DNA of 23,392 nt, from contig CAVJRQ010000072.1 of the NCBI GenBank assembly GCA_963652075.1, forward strand, positions 1 to 23,392, in the 5' to 3' direction. Of this stretch, positions 8,003 through 14,859 are shown one piece after another (within the stretch, counting starts at the first letter, position 1; every line of letters begins with the position of its first letter). The notes under the pieces are model-generated. The model had not been told where the DNA came from. It saw nothing but the letters and a program-made list of their open reading frames with translations, and did not search any database. The position numbers and the translations under genes were made by a program. The DNA comes from Phocaeicola_A sp963652075 (GTDB taxonomy: Bacteria; Bacteroidota; Bacteroidia; Bacteroidales; Bacteroidaceae).

Positions 8003-9364
8003 ATGAAAAAGAAGATGATTACCTTAGCCGTGCTTGTCGTCGCTCTTGGCTCGACAAGCGTTTTCGCCCAGAAGGGAGTGGATGACGGCTCAAGATTCGG
8101 ACACGGCGAAGACAGCCTGCGCTGCCTTCAGAATTTGAGTATGTACGCTGAGTACGTTAAGACCGGAAACTTCAAGGACGCTTACCTCCCCTGGAAGGTT
8201 GCGTACACCGAGTGTCCCGCCGCCCAGAACCTTACCTACACGAACGGCGTGAAGATACTCCATTGGTTCGTTGAAAACGAAAAGGACGCTACCAAGCGCG
8301 CGCAGTACATGGACGAACTGATGGGCGTGTACGAACAGCGTATCAAATACCTCGACCAGTTGAACTCTTACGTGAAGAAACCCGTTAGCGAAGGCTCAAT
8401 CCGCGGCTCTCAGGCTCATGACTTCTATGCCTACAACCAGGCGAACCTGGACGTGAACAAAGCCTACGAGATGCTGGGCAAGGCCATCGAGATGGAGAAG
8501 GAGAACACCACCTACTACGTGCTGCAGGACTATATGGACGTTTCCGCACGCAAATACAAGGCTGATGCCAACCACCGGGAGAAGTTTATCGAGGACTACC
8601 AGATGTGCGCAGCCTACATTGACGGTCTGCTGCAGGACGTTTCTCCGCGTCTGCAACAGGTTACCGAGACGGCCAAGAACAACATCGACGCTTACTTCAT
8701 CAACAGCGGCGCAGCCACTTGCGAGAACCTCCAGGAAATGTACGCTCCCAAGGTGGAGGCCAACAAGGACAACATGGAGTACCTGAAGAAAGTCGTGTCG
8801 CTGATGCGTATGTTCAAGTGTACCGACCAGGAGGCTTACTTCAAGGCTTCGGAATATGCGCACAACATTGCTCCGACCGCTGAAACGGCCGTAGGTTGCG
8901 CTTACATGTACTACAAGAAAGACAATCTGGACAAGGCTATTGAGTTCTTCGACCAAGCCATCGCTTTGGAGGAGGATGACGACAAGAAGTCGGAAGACGC
9001 TTACAACGTGGCTGTCGTTCTCTTCTCGAAGAAACAGTTGAGCCGTGCGAAGAGCTACATCCACAAGTCTCTCTCTTTCAACGGAAACAACGGTAAGGCT
9101 TACATCCTCTTGGCAAACATGTACGCTTCCAGCCCGAAGTGGAACGATGAACCCGCTCTGAACAGATGTACCTACTACGTCTGCATCGACAAGCTGCAAC
9201 GCGCGAAAGCCGTTGACCCGAGTGTGACGGAAGAAGCCAATAAATTAATCGGTACTTACGCTCAGCATACGCCGAAGACTGAAGACCTTTTCTTCCTTGG
9301 CATGAAGAAGGGTGACACGGTCACTGTCGGCGGATGGATTAGCGAAAGTACGGTCATCAGATAA
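8003..9364 (+). CDS. Exported tetratricopeptide-repeat protein of unknown function
   Basis: The 453-residue protein has signal peptide MKKKMITLAVLVVALGSTSVFAQ. The mature part is helical. TPR-like units are clearest at about 296-375, with pairs such as AYMYYKKDNLDKAIEFFDQAIALEE and AKSYIHKSLSFNGNNGKAYILLANMY; earlier helices are more divergent. The mature chain has eight cysteines, which could form disulfides in the periplasm. The C-terminus (GMKKGDTVTVGGWISE) looks beta-rich. A scaffold or adaptor role is inferred from the TPR fold and from its place between a barrel and LptC. Its stop is one base before the ATG of the LptC-like gene, so the two are co-transcribed. I do not recognise a named homologue. 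Confidence 0.82.
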   Translation: MKKKMITLAVLVVALGSTSVFAQKGVDDGSRFGHGEDSLRCLQNLSMYAEYVKTGNFKDAYLPWKVAYTECPAAQNLTYTNGVKILHWFVENEKDATKRAQYMDELMGVYEQRIKYLDQLNSYVKKPVSEGSIRGSQAHDFYAYNQANLDVNKAYEMLGKAIEMEKENTTYYVLQDYMDVSARKYKADANHREKFIEDYQMCAAYIDGLLQDVSPRLQQVTETAKNNIDAYFINSGAATCENLQEMYAPKVEANKDNMEYLKKVVSLMRMFKCTDQEAYFKASEYAHNIAPTAETAVGCAYMYYKKDNLDKAIEFFDQAIALEEDDDKKSEDAYNVAVVLFSKKQLSRAKSYIHKSLSFNGNNGKAYILLANMYASSPKWNDEPALNRCTYYVCIDKLQRAKAVDPSVTEEANKLIGTYAQHTPKTEDLFFLGMKKGDTVTVGGWISESTVIR

Positions 9365-9365
9365 T

Positions 9366-9986
9366 ATGGTTTACCGGACGGAAACTTATAGAAAAATATC
9401 TATACTGAGCATAACAGTTACCTTCTGGGCGACTGTTATGCTTGTTTTATTATCGTCGTGCGGCGGTAAGGAGAAGCATTTGGCCGCTCAGGTGGAGAAT
9501 CGCGACTCGCTCCCGTCGATGCAGACGATAGGTGTCTCCTCCCTGATCTCCGACTCGGGAGTGATACGCTACAAAATCGTGGCGGAAGAGTGGCTTGTCT
9601 ATGACAAGCGCAATCCGTCGAAGTGGGCTTTCGAGAAAGGCATCTTTCTGGAGAAGTTCAACGACAGCATGAAGGTGGACGCCAAGATAAAGGCCGACAC
9701 CGCCTACTACTACGACAAACAGAAATTGTGGGACTTGCGCGGTCATGTCTCCGTGCGCAACCAGAAGGGGGAGAAGTTCGACACGAACCAGCTCTTCTGG
9801 AACCAGAACACCCAGCGGGTCTATTCCGACCAATACATCCGCATCGAGCAGGAGGACAAGACCATCACCGGGTACGGATTCCGGTCCAACCAGCAATTTA
9901 CCGACTACGTCATTCATAATACGGCGGGCATCTTCCCCGTGGAAGAACAGCCCAACGATTCGATCCCTCAACGACAACAGGAATAG
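9366..9986 (+). CDS. lptC: LPS export periplasmic protein LptC (lipoprotein form)
   Basis: LptC joins the inner-membrane LptBFG transporter to the periplasmic LptA bridge that carries lipopolysaccharide outward. The start at 9366 is preferred over the in-frame 9312 because it follows the TPR stop by one base and places a signal sequence at the N-terminus. That sequence ends in the lipobox LSSC, with lipidated cysteine C32. Residues about 50-190 show the LptC/OstA-type pattern: DSGVIRYKIVAEEWLVYD, FEKGIFLEKFND, AKIKADTAYYYDKQKLWDLRGHVSV, GEKFDTNQLFWNQ. The length of 206 residues fits the family. LptB, LptF and LptG are not in the window. It sits five bases before the CNNM gene. Confidence 0.85.
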   Translation: MVYRTETYRKISILSITVTFWATVMLVLLSSCGGKEKHLAAQVENRDSLPSMQTIGVSSLISDSGVIRYKIVAEEWLVYDKRNPSKWAFEKGIFLEKFNDSMKVDAKIKADTAYYYDKQKLWDLRGHVSVRNQKGEKFDTNQLFWNQNTQRVYSDQYIRIEQEDKTITGYGFRSNQQFTDYVIHNTAGIFPVEEQPNDSIPQRQQE

Positions 9987-9991
9987 GAAAT

Positions 9992-11248
9992 ATGGTCGCT
10001 ACAATTATCTATATACTCATAACGATGGCCTTTTCGGCGTTCTTTTCCGGAACGGAAATCGCCTTTGTCTCGTCCAATAAACTGAGGTTCGAGATGGACA
10101 AGAGCAGCCACAGCGTGACCTCGCGCATCCTCTCCGTCTTCTACCGCAACCCCAATAACTTCATCTCCACCTTGCTGGTGGGCAACAACATCGCGCTGGT
10201 CATCTACGGCATTTTCTTTGCCGAGATAATTGACCACTACGTGCTCGACGGCATTGTGGAGAATCCCTTCCTTCTTATCTTGATAGAGACCATACTCTCC
10301 ACGCTCATCATTCTGGTGACGGGCGAGTTCATGCCCAAGACCCTGTTCCGCATCAACCCCAACAACGCCTTGGGAGTGGTGGCTGTGCCGGCGTTCATCT
10401 GCTATGTGGTGCTCTATCCCGTCTCCAAGTTCACCTCCCTGCTGTCCGAGGGCTTGCTGCGGCTCATGGGCAACCGGCCGAACAAGGACGCTACCCAAAA
10501 GGCGTTTACCAAGATTGACCTCGACAACCTCATCTCTTCCAGCCTTCCCGAGGACGAGAAGGAGATAGAGACGGAAGTGAAGATATTCCAGAACGCGCTC
10601 GATTTCTCCAACGTCCGCATCCGTGACTGCATAGTGCCCCGCACGGAGATAGAGGCGGTGGACATCACCATCTCCTTGGAGGACCTGAAGTCCCGCTTCA
10701 TCGAGTCGGGCTACTCCAAGCTGATTGTCTACAAGGACAACATCGACAACATCATAGGCTACATCCACTCGTCGGAGATGTTCCGTCACGCCGACGACTG
10801 GATACACCACATCCAGCAGATGCCCATCGTGCCCGAGACCATGAGCGCGCAGAAGCTGATGAAAATCTTCATGCAGCGGAAGAAGTCGCTCGCCGTGGTG
10901 GTGGATGAGTTCGGCGGCACCTCCGGCATCGTCTCGTTGGAAGACCTGGTGGAGGAAATCTTCGGTGAGATAGAAGACGAACACGACGTGGACTCCTACA
11001 TCGCCAAACAGGTGGGCGAGAAGGAATATCTGCTCTCCGCACGCCTGGAGATAGAACGCGTCAATGAGATGTTCAGCCTCGACTTGCCCGAATCGGATGA
11101 CTATCTGACCGTTGGAGGCTTGATACTCCACTATTACCAAAGTTTGCCCAAGCTCCATGAGGTCATCACGGTGGGGCGTTTCCAGTTTAAAATCATCAAC
11201 GTGACGACTACGAAAATCGAGCTTGTCCGGCTGAAACTGATAGAATAG
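9992..11248 (+). CDS. CNNM/CorC (HlyC) family membrane ion transporter
   Basis: The 418-residue protein has the standard architecture. The N-terminal CNNM (DUF21) membrane domain (1-175) begins MVATIIYILITMAFSAFFSG and contains the conserved SGTEIAFVSSNK. An acidic helix region (SSSLPEDEKEIETEVKIF) and a tandem CBS pair (about 205-325) follow, with V.PRTEIEAVDI and VVVDEFGGTSGIVSLEDLVEEI as hallmark motifs. The CorC_HlyC C-terminal domain spans about 335-418. Family members act in Mg2+/Co2+ efflux. The old 'haemolysin' name is not informative, and the gliding-associated GldE of other Bacteroidetes is a relative. It starts five bases after lptC, so it is part of the same transcript. Confidence 0.9.
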   Translation: MVATIIYILITMAFSAFFSGTEIAFVSSNKLRFEMDKSSHSVTSRILSVFYRNPNNFISTLLVGNNIALVIYGIFFAEIIDHYVLDGIVENPFLLILIETILSTLIILVTGEFMPKTLFRINPNNALGVVAVPAFICYVVLYPVSKFTSLLSEGLLRLMGNRPNKDATQKAFTKIDLDNLISSSLPEDEKEIETEVKIFQNALDFSNVRIRDCIVPRTEIEAVDITISLEDLKSRFIESGYSKLIVYKDNIDNIIGYIHSSEMFRHADDWIHHIQQMPIVPETMSAQKLMKIFMQRKKSLAVVVDEFGGTSGIVSLEDLVEEIFGEIEDEHDVDSYIAKQVGEKEYLLSARLEIERVNEMFSLDLPESDDYLTVGGLILHYYQSLPKLHEVITVGRFQFKIINVTTTKIELVRLKLIE

Positions 11249-11291
11249 CGCAATTTTTGCCCGAATAACGCATTAGTTAAAATCTTTTTCG

Positions 11292-11299
11292 TATCTTCG
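11292..11299 (+). promoter_or_regulatory. Possible internal promoter of the PpiD-like gene
   Basis: TATCTTCG differs by one base from the -7 consensus TAnnTTTG and lies in the 105-base gap after the CNNM gene, 54 bases before the ATG at 11354. An A-rich leader typical of well-expressed Bacteroides genes follows. No -33 box is evident. Confidence 0.35.
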
Positions 11300-11353
11300 T
11301 GCGCTAAATTGGTGAGTTAAGAAATAGAAACAATAATATAAACAAATCATTCA

Positions 11354-13444
11354 ATGGCAACATTACAGAAAATCAGGAGCAAAGGACCCCTATTGCTCAT
11401 TGTTATCGGTCTTGCGTTATTTGCCTTCATCGCGGGTGACGCTTGGAAAGTGTTCCAGCCGCATACGGCTAAGCAGGACGTGGGTGTAATCAACGGAAAG
11501 AAGATTTCCGCACAGGAGTATCAGGCGATGGTGGACGAATACAGCAAGGTGCAGGAGAAACTGTACGGCCGTCAGACCAACGATGACGACTTGACCCGCG
11601 TGAAGGATTACATCTGGAACTCTTACGTACAGTATTCACTCGTCAAGCACGAGGCTGACAAGCTGGGCTTGACGGTTACCGACGCGGAAATCAAGGCGCT
11701 GGTGAAGGACGGCACGAGCCCTCTGCTCGCGCAGACACCGTTCTACAACCCTCAGACCCGCATGTTCGACAAGGAGATGATGGACGCTTTCATCAACCGT
11801 GGCAACCCCGACGATGTGGCTTTGATTATCACTTACGTTGAGGAACAGCTCAAACGCTCCCTCTTGGTCAACAAGTTCCAAAGCCTGTTGGCGAAGTCGG
11901 TCATCTCTAACCCCGTGGAGGCAGAGTATTCCTTCAACGCCCGCACTAACCAGACGGACATGGTGATGGTCGCTCTCCCTTATTCTTCCATCGTTGATTC
12001 CACTATCACGGTCTCTTCGTCGGACATCAAGGAGCTCTACAGCAAGAAGAAAGAGCAATTCAGGAACCCGGTTGAGTCACGCGACCTGAAATACATCGAC
12101 GTGGTGGTTACTCCGAGCGAGGCAGACCGCAAGGCTGTGCTCGACGAGGTTACGGAGTACAGCAACGAGTTGGCTGAGACCACCGCTGATTTCGCCTCTT
12201 TCGTTCGTACCACCGGCTCTACCGTTTCTTACGTAGACCTGCCCGTCACCAAGAAGGCTCTGCCTACCGACATTGCCAATCGCTTGGATTCCGTAGCCCT
12301 TGGCGAGGTGTTCGGTCCTTTCTACAGCCAGAGCGACGACTCCTACAACGCTTTCAAGGTGTTGTCCAAGCAGATGGCTCCGGACTCGGTTGAGTTCCGT
12401 CAGATTCAGGTGATTGCCGAGACTTCGGACGCTACCAAGAAGTTGGCGGACAGCATCAGTACAGCCATCAAGGGCGGTGCCGATTTCGCTGAGCTGGCAA
12501 AGAAATACGGTCAGACAGGCGAGAGCAGCTGGCTGGCTTCCAACAACTACGAATCCGCTCAGCTGGACATGAACAATGTGAAGGTGCTCAATGCGTTGAA
12601 CACCCTCGAACCGAAGAATACCGCCAACTTGGAGATTGGCCAGATGAACATCATCCTGCAAGTGGTATCCCGCAAGGCAATGGTTACCAAATACAAGGTG
12701 GCAGTGGTGAAACGTCCGGTTGAGTTCAGCAAGGAGACCTACAACAAGGCATACAACGACTTCAGCCAGTTTGTGGCTCAGAACGGTACGATAGAGAAGA
12801 TGGAGCAGAACGCCGAGGAGAACGGTTACCGTCTCTTGGAGCGCAGCGCTTTCATGAGCAACGAACACAACGTTTGCGGTGTCAAGGGTACACGCGAAGC
12901 ACTGAAATGGGTGTTCGACGCCAAGAAGGGCGATGTCTCTCAGTTGTATGAATGCGGTGACAACAACCAGTTGCTGGTAGTTGCCGTTGCCGACATCAAC
13001 AAAGAGGGCTATGTGCCGGTGGAGAAAGTCGCTACTCAGCTGAGAAGCGAAGTCGTTCGTGAGAAGAAGGCCGCTCAGCTCATCGACCAGCTGGCAAAGG
13101 CCAAGACCCTCGACGAAGCGAAGGCGGTAGCCAATGCGGTGAGCGATACGGTTAAGCACGTGACATTCGCCGCTCCCACCTATGTGGCTCTCACGCACTC
13201 AAGCGAACCTGCCCTGAGCGGTAGCGCGGCCAAAGCCGAGTTGAACAAACTGAGCGCTCCTGTCAAAGGAAACGGTGGCGTGTACGTGTTCCAGGTTATC
13301 AACAAGGAGAATACCAACGACACCTTCGACGAGAAGGCAGAAGAGGCAACAGCGGTGAACATGAACCTCCGTTATATGAGCCGTTTCATGAGCGACCTCT
13401 ATGACAAGGCTGGGGTGAAGGATACCCGTTACCTGTTCTTCTAA
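11354..13444 (+). CDS. ppiD: Membrane-anchored PpiD/SurA-type periplasmic folding factor
   Basis: The 696-residue protein starts MATLQKIRSKGPLLLIVIGL. One membrane anchor (about 12-28) follows a short cytoplasmic tail, with the rest in the periplasm, as in PpiD. Residues 40-200 form a SurA-N-like chaperone region (GVINGKKISAQEYQAMVDEY, EADKLGLTVTDAEIKALV). A parvulin-like segment lies at about 343-445 (SVEFRQIQVIAE, GGADFAELAKKYGQTGESSW), but the usual catalytic 'HIL' histidine is replaced by Q. A second domain runs to the C-terminus. PpiD-type proteins help newly exported proteins fold and feed them to the outer-membrane insertion machinery. Activity as an isomerase is doubtful here; a chaperone role is more likely. 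It closes the envelope run and ends at a strong terminator. Confidence 0.85.
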   Translation: MATLQKIRSKGPLLLIVIGLALFAFIAGDAWKVFQPHTAKQDVGVINGKKISAQEYQAMVDEYSKVQEKLYGRQTNDDDLTRVKDYIWNSYVQYSLVKHEADKLGLTVTDAEIKALVKDGTSPLLAQTPFYNPQTRMFDKEMMDAFINRGNPDDVALIITYVEEQLKRSLLVNKFQSLLAKSVISNPVEAEYSFNARTNQTDMVMVALPYSSIVDSTITVSSSDIKELYSKKKEQFRNPVESRDLKYIDVVVTPSEADRKAVLDEVTEYSNELAETTADFASFVRTTGSTVSYVDLPVTKKALPTDIANRLDSVALGEVFGPFYSQSDDSYNAFKVLSKQMAPDSVEFRQIQVIAETSDATKKLADSISTAIKGGADFAELAKKYGQTGESSWLASNNYESAQLDMNNVKVLNALNTLEPKNTANLEIGQMNIILQVVSRKAMVTKYKVAVVKRPVEFSKETYNKAYNDFSQFVAQNGTIEKMEQNAEENGYRLLERSAFMSNEHNVCGVKGTREALKWVFDAKKGDVSQLYECGDNNQLLVVAVADINKEGYVPVEKVATQLRSEVVREKKAAQLIDQLAKAKTLDEAKAVANAVSDTVKHVTFAAPTYVALTHSSEPALSGSAAKAELNKLSAPVKGNGGVYVFQVINKENTNDTFDEKAEEATAVNMNLRYMSRFMSDLYDKAGVKDTRYLFF

Positions 13445-13460
13445 GAGACATTTATCAGTC

Positions 13461-13512
13461 ATAGATAAAAGAAGAGAGGCATCCCGAAAAGGATGCCTCT
13501 TCTTTTATCTAT
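13461..13512. terminator. Strong bidirectional terminator between ppiD-like gene and fucO
   Basis: A 22-bp stem joins ATAGATAAAAGAAGAG/AG/GCATCC on the left to the complementary right arm ending at 13512, with only a 2-base AG bulge and a 6-base loop. The A/T-rich outer part supplies a U-rich tail in both directions (CTTCTTTTATCT on the plus strand). It separates two convergent genes whose stops are 81 bases apart. Confidence 0.88.
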
Positions 13513-13525
13513 GCTGTGAACGGAA

Positions 13526-14680
13526 TCAGAGCACTTTCTTGTAAAGTTCCTTGATTACGTCCTCGGTAACGTCGCGCGGGTTGCCCGGCGTGCAGACATC
13601 GGCAATAGCCTGTGCGGACAATGCAGGAATGTCTTTCTCCTGAATACCCAGCTCGGAGAGGTGCTGCGGAATACCCACCCGGATAGCCAACTTCTTCACG
13701 GCATCGCAAGCGGCCTGTGCAGCCTGTTCGGCAGTCATGCCCGTGGTGTCCACACCCATCGTGCGTGCTATCACGCCATATTTCTCGATGCAGCACGGCA
13801 TGTTGTACTCCATAATCGTAGGCAGCAACAACGCGTTGGCCACACCGTGAGGAACGTCAAACAACGAACCCATCGGGTGAGCCATGCCGTGTACCAGTCC
13901 CAATCCGACATTGGAGAAAGCCTGTGCAGCGATATATTGTGCCAGTGCCATGCCTTCGCGGCCTACGGGATTTGTCGGTTCGTCCACCGCCAGCGGCAAG
14001 TTCTCCGCAATCATCTTGATGGCTTGCAACTCGTACATGTCCGACATCACCCAAGCACCCTTGGTGATGTAACCCTCGATGGCGTGTGTCAGCGCGTCCA
14101 TACCGGTAGCCGCGGTCAGCCCCTTCGGCAGGGAATACATCAGTTCCGGGTCGATGATGGCAACGGCTGGAATGTCGTTCGGGTCTACGCAAACCATCTT
14201 CTTCTTGTTCACTTCGTCGATGATGACGTAATTGATTGTTACCTCAGCACCCGTACCGGCGGTTGTCGGCAACGCGATGATGGGCACGCTCTTGTGCTTC
14301 GTGGGGGCGCAACCTTCGAGTGAAACCACGTCGGCAAACTCCGGGTTGTTGTTGACGATGCCAATGCCTTTGGCTGTATCCATGGATGAACCTCCGCCAA
14401 TGGCGATGATGCAGTCAGCACCCGAAGCCTTGAATGCTTCCACGCCCTGCTTCACGTTCGTCACCGTAGGATTCGGTTTGATTTCACTGTAAATCTCATA
14501 AGGGAAATGGGCTTCATCGAGTACGTCGGTCACCATTTTCGCCGTGCCGACTTTCAGCAACCCTTTGTCTGTTGCCACCAATGCTTTGTGCAGGTTGAGC
14601 CGTGCCAATACTTCCGGCAACTGTTTGCGTGACCCCACACCGAAGTAAGATACTTCGTTCAAGATAAATCTGTTAATCAT
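13526..14680 (-). CDS. fucO: Iron-containing alcohol dehydrogenase, lactaldehyde reductase type
   Basis: The start is placed at ATG 14680 (MINRFILNEVSYFG), matching the E. coli FucO N-terminus MANRMILNETAWFG. The longer frame to 14791 runs through the leader. The 384-residue length equals FucO. NAD-binding GGGS (95-98), PTTAGTGAEVT, and the four metal ligands D195, H199 (GMDALTHAIEGY), H264 (GLVHGMAH) and H278 (VPHGVANA) are all present. FucO reduces L-lactaldehyde to 1,2-propanediol with NADH during anaerobic fucose or rhamnose use, in the cytoplasm. No other fucose gene is nearby, so the physiological substrate is inferred from similarity. It is a single-gene unit, divergent from mfd, with a leader of about 90 bases if the promoter at 14779-14785 is right. 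Confidence 0.9.
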   Translation of the reverse strand: MINRFILNEVSYFGVGSRKQLPEVLARLNLHKALVATDKGLLKVGTAKMVTDVLDEAHFPYEIYSEIKPNPTVTNVKQGVEAFKASGADCIIAIGGGSSMDTAKGIGIVNNNPEFADVVSLEGCAPTKHKSVPIIALPTTAGTGAEVTINYVIIDEVNKKKMVCVDPNDIPAVAIIDPELMYSLPKGLTAATGMDALTHAIEGYITKGAWVMSDMYELQAIKMIAENLPLAVDEPTNPVGREGMALAQYIAAQAFSNVGLGLVHGMAHPMGSLFDVPHGVANALLLPTIMEYNMPCCIEKYGVIARTMGVDTTGMTAEQAAQAACDAVKKLAIRVGIPQHLSELGIQEKDIPALSAQAIADVCTPGNPRDVTEDVIKELYKKVL

Positions 14681-14778
14681 AAGTACTAAAAAATAAATTG
14701 TTAAGAGTCTCGTCTGCGTTTGTTGACCGAAGAGGACGAAAATCATTCCATTCATCCGCTCCGTCGAGCAGCTTACCG

Positions 14779-14785
14779 CAAAGTA
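14779..14785 (-). promoter_or_regulatory. Possible -7 box of fucO with a long leader
   Basis: The minus strand reads TACTTTG followed by CGG, the same short variant as upstream of coaX. It lies about 99 bases above the fucO ATG. The leader holds two short potential hairpins (GCTC/GAGC and TCGTC/GACGA arms) but no riboswitch that I recognise. Confidence 0.3.
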
Positions 14786-14833
14786 AAGCAATTATTTTTA
14801 AAGAATCGCTATCTTTTAGGGAATATTATTTGT

Positions 14834-14841
14834 TACTTTTG
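14834..14841 (+). promoter_or_regulatory. -7 box of mfd
   Basis: TACTTTTG is a full match to TAnnTTTG, 18 bases before the ATG at 14860, so the mRNA leader would be only about a dozen bases. A T-rich CTTTTA lies near the -33 position. Confidence 0.6.
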
Positions 14842-14859
14842 CATCCTGTTTTTTAGGTT

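Noticed and set aside
14681..14791. 37-codon N-terminal extension of fucO
   Set aside because: FucO homologues begin at MxNRxILNE, which matches ATG 14680. The extension lies in the leader.
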